Of a DNA stretch of 27,936 nucleotides, positions 7,224 to 14,244 are shown piece after piece. The notes below the pieces were generated by a model. It worked only from the letters and a program-made list of their open reading frames with translations. It searched no databases and was not told the origin of the DNA. This stretch comes from JAAYAY01 sp964429355 (GTDB taxonomy: Bacteria; Planctomycetota; Planctomycetia; Pirellulales; Thermoguttaceae): NCBI GenBank assembly GCA_964429355.1, contig CAYSCH010000083.1:1-27936 (forward strand), read 5' to 3'. Made by a program: the position numbers and the translations under genes. How positions within the stretch are numbered: the stretch's first letter is position 1; each line of letters starts with the position of its first letter.

Positions 7224-8246
7224 TCAGGCGAGAACCTGTTTGCTCCGATTGCCGGGAACGTCGCGAACGTAACGAGGCACGGCGTAGCCGGGGAGCCGAG
7301 TTCGGAGTTCCTCAACGAGGCCGATACCGACTGATTCGGCGACTTCGAAGTGGGCGGCGCCCGCCACCCGGTCGAGCTGGTGGAGGTAGTAGGGCAGGAC
7401 GCGCAGGTCGACCAATCGCTCGAAAAGCTCGGCCAGCACGTCGCACCGGTCATTCACCCCTCGAAGCAGAACGCTCTGACTGAGCAGGGGGATGCCCGCA
7501 TCGACCAATCGCCCCAGCGCTGCGGTAACGGTGGCATCGATTTCGGCCGGGTGATTGACGTGGATGACCATGATGACGGTCAGCCGGGTCGTGTGGCACC
7601 AGGCAAGCAGATCCCGGGTCACTCGCTGGGGAATGACGATCGGCATGCGGGTGTGGAGGCGCAAGCGGTGGATGTGATCGAGCTCGGCGAAGCGATTGGC
7701 GAGTTGACCGAGCACCTCGTCGTCGAGTGTGAGGGGGTCGCCGCCGCTCAGGATTACTTCGCGAACGGAGGGGTCCTGAGACAGGTGGTGGAACGCCTCT
7801 TCAAGGCGGTGGATTTTTCCCGCGGCAGAGGGGGTGGGGTGGTGGCGCCGGAAGCAAAAACGGCAATGGACGCCGCATCGACCAGTTGTTACGATGAGGG
7901 ATCGGCTTCGGTATTTGGCGAGCAAACCGGGAGTGGGCGAGGCAGCAGCCTCACAAAGCGGGTCCCGGCTGAACCCCTCAACGACCTGCAACTCTGCCCC
8001 GATCGGCAGGACCTGGCGGAGGAGGGGGTCGTTTGAATCGCCGGGGCGGATGCGGTCGAGGTAGGGCCGGGGGACGAGCACTGGAAAACCTCGGGCAGCC
8101 GGTCGGGCCGCCTGAGCGAGTTCGGCGGGCAGATCGAGGAGGCGGCAGAGTTCATCCGGATCGGTCACCGCCTCGGCCAACACGGTCTGCCACTGGGGCG
8201 GGGCCGTCACAGGGCATGAATCTGACTGAGGAAACGAAGTAGTCAT
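7224..8246 (-). CDS. epmB: EF-P (R)-beta-lysine pathway: lysine 2,3-aminomutase EpmB
   Basis: The 340-residue radical-SAM enzyme converts (S)-alpha-lysine to (R)-beta-lysine, the donor for elongation factor P modification. The 4Fe-4S cluster motif C-G-V-H-C-R-F-C (Cys124, Cys128, Cys131) fits the C-x3-C-x2-C signature; S-G-G-D-P-L (167-172) is a conserved aminomutase motif; and the C-terminal V-P-R-Y-V-R-D-V-P-G-N-R-S-K ends in the expected PLP lysine (Lys336). The length equals that of E. coli EpmB, and it lacks the C-terminal extension of catabolic lysine aminomutases. It is divergently arranged with efp-epmA, 176 bases apart, which fixes its role. The ribosome site before the ATG at 8246 is weak. 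Confidence 0.9.
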   Translation of the reverse strand: MTTSFPQSDSCPVTAPPQWQTVLAEAVTDPDELCRLLDLPAELAQAARPAARGFPVLVPRPYLDRIRPGDSNDPLLRQVLPIGAELQVVEGFSRDPLCEAAASPTPGLLAKYRSRSLIVTTGRCGVHCRFCFRRHHPTPSAAGKIHRLEEAFHHLSQDPSVREVILSGGDPLTLDDEVLGQLANRFAELDHIHRLRLHTRMPIVIPQRVTRDLLAWCHTTRLTVIMVIHVNHPAEIDATVTAALGRLVDAGIPLLSQSVLLRGVNDRCDVLAELFERLVDLRVLPYYLHQLDRVAGAAHFEVAESVGIGLVEELRTRLPGYAVPRYVRDVPGNRSKQVLA

Positions 8247-8422
8247 CCCGTTGGTTGGCAGCCTGAAGAAGAAACAAATCGGTGGACGACGAATCCATGG
8301 TGTGACGTCCGCTCAAGTCAACAATCGTATCACACCCCCACGGCCGCAAGAAGCGACTTGGCTCATCTGCGGCGCGCGGGACCCCCAAATCATGCGGCTT
8401 TTTCCAGTCGAGGACGAAGAAC
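8247..8422. promoter_or_regulatory. Divergent intergenic region between epmB and efp
   Basis: These 176 bases must hold the start signals for both the epmB and the efp-epmA transcripts. I see only weak promoter-like matches, for example TTGACT then ATGGAT at 17-base spacing on the minus strand (about 8297-8325). No riboswitch or strong hairpin was found. The ribosome site GAGGA for efp lies at 8410-8414. Confidence 0.4.
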
Positions 8423-8992
8423 GTGGCTTCTTACAACACGAGTGAGTTTCGCAAGGGTTTGAAGGTTCAAATCGAGGGCGATCCCTATTTGATGATCGAG
8501 TGCAATTTCGTCAAGCCGGGCAAAGGGCAGGCGCTCTACAAGTGCAAGCTTCGGCACTTGATTCGCAACACGGTTCTCGACCGCACTTACAAGAGCGGCG
8601 ATTCGTTGGACGCGGCCGACGTCAGCGAAATCCAGGCCCAGTTCCTCTACCGGCAGGGGGACACGTTCTTCTTCATGGACAACGAAAGCTACGAGCAATA
8701 CGAGATCAACCTGGACGTTGTCGACGATGCGTGGAAGTATCTGAAAGAGGGCATGGTCTGCAACGTGCTGCTGTTCAACAACAACCCGATCGGAATCACT
8801 CCTCCGAACCACGTCATCCTGCGAATCGAATACTGCGAACCGGCCGTTCGCGGCAATACCGCCACCAACGTGACGAAGCCGGCCAAGGTGGAGACGGGTG
8901 CCGAGTTGATCGTGCCGAACTTCGTGGAGTCGGGCGAAATGATCAGGATCGACACGCGGACGGGCGAGTACATCGAGCGTGTGAAAGAGTAG
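8423..8992 (+). CDS. efp: Translation elongation factor P
   Basis: The 189-residue product matches full-length EF-P: an N-terminal KOW-like domain, a central OB domain and a C-terminal OB domain ending in G-E-Y-I-E-R-V. EF-P relieves ribosome stalling at polyproline stretches. The tip of domain I reads V-K-P-G-K-G-Q-A, with the modified lysine at position 34, exactly as in E. coli, and this matches the presence of epmA and epmB alongside rather than arginine rhamnosylation. The start is GTG at 8423, preceded by GAGGA (8410-8414). The epmA start overlaps the stop codon by one base, so the two are co-translated. Confidence 0.95.
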   Translation: MASYNTSEFRKGLKVQIEGDPYLMIECNFVKPGKGQALYKCKLRHLIRNTVLDRTYKSGDSLDAADVSEIQAQFLYRQGDTFFFMDNESYEQYEINLDVVDDAWKYLKEGMVCNVLLFNNNPIGITPPNHVILRIEYCEPAVRGNTATNVTKPAKVETGAELIVPNFVESGEMIRIDTRTGEYIERVKE

Positions 8993-9957
8993 TGAACCGC
9001 GAGGATTTCGGTCCGACCGCCGATTGGGCCGCTCTGCGGCTGCGAGCAGACTTGCTGCGCCGGGTGCGAGCGTTCTTTGACGGGCGAGGCTTTCTCGAAG
9101 TCGAAACGCCGCTCCTCTCCGCCGACACGGTGGTCGATCGCCACCTGGACCCATTTCTGGTCGAGGTGGATGCGGCCGGTGGGAGGACCTATTGGCTGCA
9201 GACGTCGCCCGAGTTTGCCATGAAGCGGCTGCTGGCGGCAGGGGCCGAAGCGATCTATCAGATCACCAAGGTCTTCCGCCAGGAAGAACTCGGTCCGCTC
9301 CACAACCCGGAATTCACGATGGTGGAGTGGTACCGGACGGGCGACGGGCTGACGGAGGGAATGGACCTTCTCGACGAGCTTGCCCAGGCAACGCTTGGCC
9401 GGGGGGCCGCCCGCCGACTGACCTATCGGGAGGCGTTCCTGGAACACGCGGGGATCGATCCCCTCGCAGCACCGCTCTCCGTCCTGCACGAAGCGGCCTC
9501 GAGAACGGGAGTTCCTCCCGCGAGCCTCCGCCAGGACGACCGAGACGGCTGGCTGGACTGGATCCTGGTCGAGCAGGTACAGCCTCGCCTGGGGCAAGAT
9601 CGCCCGGCAATTCTTTACGATTTCCCGGCCTCACAGGCGGCCCTCGCCAGGGTCCGAGAGGAAGATCCGCCTGTTGCCGAACGGTTCGAATTGTACGTGG
9701 CCGGAATCGAGTTGGCCAACGGGTACCATGAACTTACGGATGCGGAAGTGCTTCGCCAGCGGATTGCCGCGAACAATGGGGCACGGCTGGCCGACGGAAA
9801 GACCGCATTGCCATCGGAGAGTCGACTGCTCGCCGCGATGGAAGCCGGATTGCCCCAGTCCACGGGGGCTGCCTTGGGGTTCGACCGGCTGGTGATGCTC
9901 GTGGCAGGAGCCAAACGGCTGGATGAGGTGATTCCATTCCCCTTCGATCGCGCATAG
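8992..9957 (+). CDS. epmA: EF-P lysyl-lysine ligase EpmA (class II LysRS paralogue)
   Basis: A 321-residue protein with only the catalytic core of class II lysyl-tRNA synthetase; the anticodon-binding domain is absent, as in EpmA/GenX/PoxA. The core begins R-V-R-A-F-F-D-G-R-G-F-L-E-V-E-T-P. Motif 2 is visible as F-R-Q-E-E-L-G then H-N-P-E-F-T-M-V-E-W-Y, and motif 3 as A-L-G-F-D-R-L-V-M-L. EpmA attaches (R)-beta-lysine to the epsilon amine of EF-P Lys34. The start is GTG at 8992, sharing one base with the efp stop; no separate leader exists, so translational coupling is likely. The three-gene set efp, epmA and epmB makes the assignment firm. Confidence 0.92.
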   Translation: MNREDFGPTADWAALRLRADLLRRVRAFFDGRGFLEVETPLLSADTVVDRHLDPFLVEVDAAGGRTYWLQTSPEFAMKRLLAAGAEAIYQITKVFRQEELGPLHNPEFTMVEWYRTGDGLTEGMDLLDELAQATLGRGAARRLTYREAFLEHAGIDPLAAPLSVLHEAASRTGVPPASLRQDDRDGWLDWILVEQVQPRLGQDRPAILYDFPASQAALARVREEDPPVAERFELYVAGIELANGYHELTDAEVLRQRIAANNGARLADGKTALPSESRLLAAMEAGLPQSTGAALGFDRLVMLVAGAKRLDEVIPFPFDRA

Positions 9958-10165
9958 AGGGACGTGAAACGGAGTTCGTCCTAAGGGCGCTTGCTCGCTC
10001 CGTCAACCGGGGGGGCTCACTGGATTGCTCCGGTCAGGTGCGTCGGCGATGGAATCACGCGGCTGCTCGTGTGGAGCACGCGTACTCTTCTTCGCAGTAT
10101 ATCTATTTCGGTCCGTTCAGGCACGTCGTCACCGGGCAGCCCTCACGCTCTGGTTTGGGGGACCG

Positions 10166-10171
10166 TATAAT
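10166..10171 (+). promoter_or_regulatory. Possible -10 element upstream of the small conserved gene
   Basis: A perfect TATAAT occurs 66 bases before the ATG at 10237, in an otherwise G+C-rich spacer. No convincing -35 lies at the right distance, so an activator-dependent or chance match is possible. The 279 bases between epmA and this gene hold no other feature I can support. Confidence 0.3.
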
Positions 10172-10236
10172 GGGGCCTTCTGCAGACGGGGCAGTGTTTC
10201 ATTCTTCCCGCTTTGTTGTCGTCAGAGGAGCTATCC

Positions 10237-10464
10237 ATGGGCGAGTCGTTCGATCCCTACCGTGACGCCTTGGTGGTCGAGCAGAAGACGATTTGGCCGG
10301 ACGAACTGGCAGGACTTCCGGGGGAAAAGAAGTCGCGGATCGAGAAGGAGCTCCATGCCAAGGCATCGACGGCTGCGGAACTGGAGTATGTACGGTTGCA
10401 TGCGGGCTTCTGCCGCACGATCACCGTCACGCAGGCGGACGTGGATCGGCTGGCAGGTGGTTGA
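10237..10464 (+). CDS. Small conserved hypothetical protein
   Basis: A soluble, charged 75-residue protein starting M-G-E-S-F-D-P-Y-R-D-A-L-V-V-E-Q, followed by P-G-E-K-K-S-R-I-E-K-E-L-H-A-K and ending E-Y-V-R-L-H-A-G-F-C-R-T-I-T-V-T-x-A-D-V-D-R-L. A good ribosome site, AGAGGAG (10224-10230), stands seven bases before the ATG, which supports this start over the ATG at 10213. No signal peptide or membrane helix is present. I recall similar short proteins in planctomycetes but know no function. It lies 110 bases upstream of aroB on the same strand, with a tandem repeat between them. Confidence 0.7.
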   Translation: MGESFDPYRDALVVEQKTIWPDELAGLPGEKKSRIEKELHAKASTAAELEYVRLHAGFCRTITVTQADVDRLAGG

Positions 10465-10504
10465 TCGAGGAGTTGTGGTAGTAGAGGGCGAGGTCCAAAT
10501 TCTG

Positions 10505-10567
10505 GCGAATTCGGCTACAAGGTGTGCGAATTCGGGTACGAGTTGGGCGACTTCGGCTACGAGGAGC
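10505..10567 (+). repeat. Three imperfect 21-bp tandem repeats before aroB
   Basis: Units start at 10505, 10526 and 10547 and share the core GCGAATTCGGSTACRAG with few changes; a partial fourth (GCGAATCTG) starts at 10566 and runs into the aroB start. Because 21 is divisible by three, every frame keeps a seven-residue period. One frame, following the stop of the upstream gene without a start codon, reads G-E-F-G-Y-K-V-C-E-F-G-Y-E-L-G-D-F-G-Y. The end of the repeat supplies the aroB ribosome site GAGGAG. Confidence 0.8.
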
Positions 10568-10573
10568 GAATCT

Positions 10574-11665
10574 GTGGGTAATGCGACGGAAACGGTGCGC
10601 GTGGAACTGGCCGAACGGAGCTACGACATTCGGATCGGCGAGGATAATCTGTCGGAGGCGGGGACCTTTCTACTCGGGCAGGGGCGGGTGACGCACACGG
10701 TGATCCTCACCGATTCGCACGTGGACACGCCCCACGCCCGCGCGGTGGCCGAAAGCCTCGCCGCTCAGGAAGTCAACGTCGACATGATCGTAATCGAACC
10801 GGGGGAGCCGACCAAGTCGGTCGAGGCGGCCGCCAGCCTGTGGGATGCGATCCTGGAAATGGGCGCCGACCGGCGGAGCGTGATGGTGGCTGTCGGCGGG
10901 GGCGTGGTGGGCGATCTGGCCGGGTTCGTGGCCGCCACGTTTGCGCGAGGGCTGCGTTTCTTCCAGGTCCCCACAAGCCTGCTGGCACAGGTCGACAGTT
11001 CGGTGGGAGGCAAAGTGGGGATCAATCTGCCCAAGGCAAAAAACATGGTCGGGGCCTTTCTGCAGCCGATCGGCGTGCTGATCGACACGCGGACGCTCGA
11101 TACGCTCGACAGCCGCGAGTACCGGGCCGGCCTGGCGGAGGTCATCAAGTACGGCGTGATTCTCGACGCGAACCTGTTTGAACAGCTCGAAAACGAGATC
11201 GGGCGAGTCAACGCGGGCGACCACGAGTTGCTCCGCGAGGTGATCGCTCAGTGTTGCCAGCTGAAGGCCGACGTGGTCCGCCAGGACGAGCGGGAGACGA
11301 CCGGGCTGCGGGCGGTGCTCAACTATGGCCACACCTTCGGCCACGCTTTCGAGGCCCTGGCGGGCTATGGGGAATTGCTCCATGGCGAGGGGGTGGCGAT
11401 CGGCATGCTCTGCGCCAGCCGCCTGGCGGAGCGACTGGGACGGATCGATGCCGAGGTGACCGAGCGTCAGGAGAGACTGCTCAGGGCCGTTGGGTTGCCC
11501 ACCGAGGTTCCGGATGTGGATCCAGACAGGGTTCTCAAGACAATGATGCACGACAAGAAGGTGGAACACGGCCGCCTGCGATTTGTGCTCCCTTCGCGCC
11601 TGGGGCATGTCGAACTTGTCGGCGAGGTCGATCCCCAGGATGTCCTCGCCTCGTTGGGCAGATAG
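10574..11665 (+). CDS. aroB: 3-dehydroquinate synthase
   Basis: The 363-residue product catalyses the second step of the shikimate pathway, from DAHP to 3-dehydroquinate, using NAD and a divalent metal in the cytosol. Family marks include the NAD-binding G-G-G-V-V-G-D-L-A-G-F-V-A-A-T-F-x-R-G, the substrate segment P-T-S-L-L-A-Q-V-D-S-S-V-G-G-K, and metal ligands in A-E-V-I-K-Y-G (Glu), N-Y-G-H-T-F-G-H-A (His) and L-L-H-G-E-G-V-A-I-G-M (His). The GTG at 10574 is chosen because GAGGAG lies at 10561-10566 and the protein then starts at the usual point; the frame is open further upstream but runs through the tandem repeat. The length is normal for the family. Confidence 0.95.
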   Translation: MGNATETVRVELAERSYDIRIGEDNLSEAGTFLLGQGRVTHTVILTDSHVDTPHARAVAESLAAQEVNVDMIVIEPGEPTKSVEAAASLWDAILEMGADRRSVMVAVGGGVVGDLAGFVAATFARGLRFFQVPTSLLAQVDSSVGGKVGINLPKAKNMVGAFLQPIGVLIDTRTLDTLDSREYRAGLAEVIKYGVILDANLFEQLENEIGRVNAGDHELLREVIAQCCQLKADVVRQDERETTGLRAVLNYGHTFGHAFEALAGYGELLHGEGVAIGMLCASRLAERLGRIDAEVTERQERLLRAVGLPTEVPDVDPDRVLKTMMHDKKVEHGRLRFVLPSRLGHVELVGEVDPQDVLASLGR

Positions 11666-11708
11666 CACCATCATGCCCCCTATCCGATAGCCATCCCTGA
11701 GTCATCCC

Positions 11709-12413
11709 ATGGCCTCGAGCACCCAGTACTCGATCCGGAGCGTGATGATCGTCACGGCGGCGGCCGCCGTCGTTTCTGCAATTCTCGGCCCGCCCGTCCG
11801 GCAGATGGAACCGGAACACCAGTTGCGATTGGGTCTGTTCTTCGCCGCGGTTGCCGTTGTCACGGGGTTGTTCGCGGTCCTTCGGCTCTTGCAGCGATGC
11901 GGAGTGGAGCGGAAGGCGGGACCGTTGCTGTGGCAAACGGACGCCGGCGAGAAAAACACACGCTGGTTCATTCTCATACTGGCAGTCGTGCTGGCCACCG
12001 CGGCAGCCAAGGGCATGATCGTGATTTTCAACGCCGGTGAATCGGTCTGGTCGTTCGGCGGACTGATGCTCAGCTCCTGCATTCTCGCCGCCAGTCTGCT
12101 GGCCGCCGAGTTCTACCTGTTTCGGTGGTGGCAGACCGGGCCGCTCATCACCGAGGTTCGTGAAAACGGTCTTGTGCTGCGAGGCGTGGTCTTCCTGAAA
12201 TGGTCCGTCTTGAGATCCTATCAGCCAAGCGGTGAAGGACCGGCGGTTCTCCTCGTCAACGAGTCAACGGGTTCGCGGATCCAGCCTCGGCGGATTCATA
12301 TGGCCTGCACGGATCGCACCAAAATGGAGCGGACGCTGCAAGAGAATGGCGTCCTTCCGGCGATCCCGTCAGCACGAACGAGGGGAACTTCGTCTGCCGA
12401 ACGCTCTTCATGA
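11709..12413 (+). CDS. Planctomycete-type membrane protein, paralogue 1 of 3
   Basis: A 234-residue protein starting M-A-S-S-T-Q-Y-S-I-R-S-V-M-I, a planctomycete-style N-terminus merging into the first membrane helix. Further hydrophobic segments lie at about 38-60, 84-105 and 117-140. After the last helix comes W-W-Q-T-G-P-L-I-T-E-V-R-E-N-G-L-V-L-R-G-V-V-F-L-K-W-S, a beta-rich cytosolic domain resembling the conserved E-x-G-I-x-x-x-G-x-x-x-x-W strand pattern of bacterial membrane-anchored proteins such as DUF5673-like ones. No catalytic motif is seen. It heads a run of three paralogues with short spacers (18 and 11 bases), suggesting one transcript. The ribosome site is weak. Function unknown. 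Confidence 0.75.
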   Translation: MASSTQYSIRSVMIVTAAAAVVSAILGPPVRQMEPEHQLRLGLFFAAVAVVTGLFAVLRLLQRCGVERKAGPLLWQTDAGEKNTRWFILILAVVLATAAAKGMIVIFNAGESVWSFGGLMLSSCILAASLLAAEFYLFRWWQTGPLITEVRENGLVLRGVVFLKWSVLRSYQPSGEGPAVLLVNESTGSRIQPRRIHMACTDRTKMERTLQENGVLPAIPSARTRGTSSAERSS

Positions 12414-12431
12414 AGCAACAGGGATGCAGCC

Positions 12432-13121
12432 ATGGCTTCGAGCACCCAGTTCTCGATTCGCGGCCTGATGGTGATTGCCGTAGTAGTCGCCATCATTTCG
12501 GCAGCGGTTGGGCCAGGGATCCAGCATCTGGAACCGCAGGGGCAACTGCGGGCGGCCCTCTACCTTTCGCTCGTCGGTGTTGTGACTGGAGCAGTGACGG
12601 CCGGAATGTGCGCGAGACGGCGCCGGATTGAGAAACTGGCCGGGAGGCTGCTCTCCCACACGAGTCTGGGCGGAGCGGCGCTGCGCTGGACAAGCCTGGC
12701 GGCGACCATTCCCCTGGCCATATCGGCTGCCTACGTTGTGATCGCGCTGGCACCGATCGATCTGGTTCCGTACGGCCTGGAGTTCGTGGGCATAGTTGGC
12801 CTGATCTCGTTCATGCTTGCGTGCACAGCAGCCGGGCTCTTTCTTCACTGGTGGTGGGGAACCGGCTTTCTGGCAGCGGAAGCCTTCGAGAACGGGCTGG
12901 TTGTGCGGGGACTCGTGCTGCTGCCCTGGTCGGACCTGGTGTCGTATGAGCGGGCAACGCTGTTTCTGGTGAACGTGTCGACGCGGTGCGGCGTGCGTCC
13001 GGTCCGATTTCGTGTGGCCGTCAAAGATCGTGCCGATTGGGAACGAATACTTGCGGAACACGGTGTTTCACGCACGATTTGCCCTGCGAAACCAAACGGC
13101 ATGCATCCGCATTGCATGTGA
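12432..13121 (+). CDS. Planctomycete-type membrane protein, paralogue 2 of 3
   Basis: The 229-residue product repeats the plan of its upstream neighbour: M-A-S-S-T-Q-F-S-I-R-G-L-M-V at the start, four hydrophobic stretches, a basic segment (A-R-R-R-R-I-E-K-L-A-G-R-L-L) after the second, then W-W-W-G-T-G-F-L-A-A-E-A-F-E-N-G-L-V-V-R-G and L-P-W-S-D-L-V-S-Y-E. The first 33 bases of coding sequence are nearly identical to those of paralogue 1, so the pair arose by duplication. The C-terminal domain ends R-V-A-V-K-D-R-A-D-W-E-R-I-L-A-E-H-G-V, equivalent to the D-R-T-K-M-E-R-T-L-Q-E-N-G-V of paralogue 1. Function unknown. Confidence 0.75.
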   Translation: MASSTQFSIRGLMVIAVVVAIISAAVGPGIQHLEPQGQLRAALYLSLVGVVTGAVTAGMCARRRRIEKLAGRLLSHTSLGGAALRWTSLAATIPLAISAAYVVIALAPIDLVPYGLEFVGIVGLISFMLACTAAGLFLHWWWGTGFLAAEAFENGLVVRGLVLLPWSDLVSYERATLFLVNVSTRCGVRPVRFRVAVKDRADWERILAEHGVSRTICPAKPNGMHPHCM

Positions 13122-13132
13122 AGGACGCGAAC

Positions 13133-13864
13133 ATGGCCACTTCGGTCCAATTCAGTATCCGCAGCCTACTTGTCGCGATGGTATTGACGGCGGTCGGGCT
13201 GGCGGCGGCGATGCCGGTGATTCGCACCTGGAGCACTGCGGCCCAATCGCATTTTGTGATCAATGCCATCGTGTTGGCAGGATTGGTGGGGATGTGGACG
13301 GTCTACCGCTGCCTGGTGCGCCGACGGGTTGAACGGTTGGCCGGGGAAGTCGTGCTGCGGGCTGCGACCCAAGGAAATCGGTTCGCCCGGTTCTTCTACG
13401 GGTGTCTATTGATTCTCTTCATCCTTGGTTTGTTCCTGGTCGCAGCCAGCGAAACCCCGTCAACACCTGTTGCGGCGCCGTTCAGCGCGGAACGACCGTG
13501 GATCAGTCTGGTGTATCTTGGGGGGAGGCTGATGTATCTCGCGTGGATTACAGGTTGCCTTGTGACCAATTGCTGGTGGGGTACGGGGTTTGGTGTCGTC
13601 GAGTTGGCGGAAAACGGTCTGATCGTGCGCGGGATATATCTGACACCCTATGCCCATTTTCGAACTGTCCGCTGGAATCGCTACTTTTGCGACAATCTGG
13701 TGCTATCAAGCCTCGACCATCAACTCATCCAGATCATCGTGCCCCGTTGGGAGCGGGAGCATATCGAGCGGTTTCTCGCAAGAAAGGGACTGGTTTCGTC
13801 GCAAGTGGAAGATGCGAAAGAGGGCTGTGAATCGAGTGAGCCGGAGGATCACGGCGTGCGGTGA
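13133..13864 (+). CDS. Planctomycete-type membrane protein, paralogue 3 of 3
   Basis: A 243-residue protein with the same layout: M-A-T-S-V-Q-F-S-I-R-S-L-L-V, membrane helices, R-R-R-V-E-R-L-A-G-E-V, then C-W-W-G-T-G-F-G-V-V-E-L-A-E-N-G-L-I-V-R-G-I-Y-L-T-P-Y. It is the most diverged copy: the first loop differs and the strand after Y-L-T-P lacks the W-S of the others, while the final helix R-W-E-R-E-H-I-E-R-F-L-A-R-K-G-L matches. The ATG at 13133 follows AAGGA (13121-13125); that site overlaps the stop of paralogue 2, so translation may be coupled. Function unknown; the W-W-x-T-G and E-N-G-L-x-x-R-G motifs common to all three mark the shared domain. Confidence 0.75.
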   Translation: MATSVQFSIRSLLVAMVLTAVGLAAAMPVIRTWSTAAQSHFVINAIVLAGLVGMWTVYRCLVRRRVERLAGEVVLRAATQGNRFARFFYGCLLILFILGLFLVAASETPSTPVAAPFSAERPWISLVYLGGRLMYLAWITGCLVTNCWWGTGFGVVELAENGLIVRGIYLTPYAHFRTVRWNRYFCDNLVLSSLDHQLIQIIVPRWEREHIERFLARKGLVSSQVEDAKEGCESSEPEDHGVR

Positions 13865-14160
13865 GGCATTTTTCCCGGCACCTTGAGCCATTCGCCTTCG
13901 TGGTCGACCACGTGGCCGGTCCTCAGCTTCCTCCCCCGCCGGGTCTCGGCCTGGGCGCTGACGCGGAGCGTACCGCCCTGAATCAACGCCTTCGCCTGGC
14001 CACCGGGACTCCATGGGAAGCGCAGGGCGGCAGATTTTGAGGGCAACCCGAAAGGACGGGTCCGGCAGGCGGCCCAGGCGGCAAACCACCCCTTGAAAAC
14101 TGCCCAGTGCAGGGTACATGGGTCCTCCGGCTCCCTCACCGGAGTGTTTTTCTTGCGGAA
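13865..14160. other. Gene-free stretch before the blaI promoter, with possible relic
   Basis: No complete gene is visible. On the minus strand a frame from about 14110 down to 13849 reads F-K-G-W-F-A-A-W-A-A-C-R, later G-G-T-L-R-V-S-A-Q-A-E-T-R-R-G-R-K and H-V-V-D-H-E-G-E-W-L-K-V-P-G-K. It could be the tail of a lost gene, but no start codon or family is evident. It would also be convergent with paralogue 3. Confidence 0.35.
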
Positions 14161-14162
14161 TG

Positions 14163-14178
14163 TGCAGAATACTCTGCA
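14163..14178. promoter_or_regulatory. Dyad operator 1 for the BlaI-like repressor
   Basis: TGCAGA-ATAC-TCTGCA is a perfect six-base inverted repeat with a four-base centre, lying just upstream of the -35. Together with the dyad at 14202-14217 it forms a larger inverted arrangement (TGTGCAGAAT at 14161-14170 recurs inverted at 14210-14219). Paired dyads in the promoter are the hallmark of BlaI/MecI autoregulation. Binding is inferred. Confidence 0.7.
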
Positions 14179-14183
14179 GAAGG

Positions 14184-14212
14184 TTGACAGCCCGGTGAAA
14201 CTGCAGTAGATT
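14184..14212 (+). promoter_or_regulatory. Promoter of the blaI-blaR1-like operon
   Basis: A perfect -35 TTGACA (14184-14189), a 17-base spacer and a -10 TAGATT (14207-14212) form a strong sigma-70-type promoter. It ends 32 bases before the ATG of the BlaI-like gene. The -10 is covered by one of two flanking dyads, as expected for a repressor-controlled promoter. Confidence 0.8.
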
Positions 14213-14217
14213 CTGCA
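14202..14217. promoter_or_regulatory. Dyad operator 2 for the BlaI-like repressor
   Basis: TGCAG-TAGATT-CTGCA is a perfect five-base inverted repeat whose centre is exactly the -10 hexamer, so bound repressor would block RNA polymerase. It shares the TGCAG half-site with dyad 1, and the two centres are 39 bases apart, close to four helical turns. Confidence 0.7.
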
Positions 14218-14244
14218 CATCGCACAAACTATGGAGGTGTTGCT

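Noticed and set aside
10025..10573. N-terminal extension of AroB
   Set aside because: The frame is open, but it overlaps the small conserved gene in another frame and runs through the tandem repeat; a ribosome site and the family's usual start support GTG at 10574.
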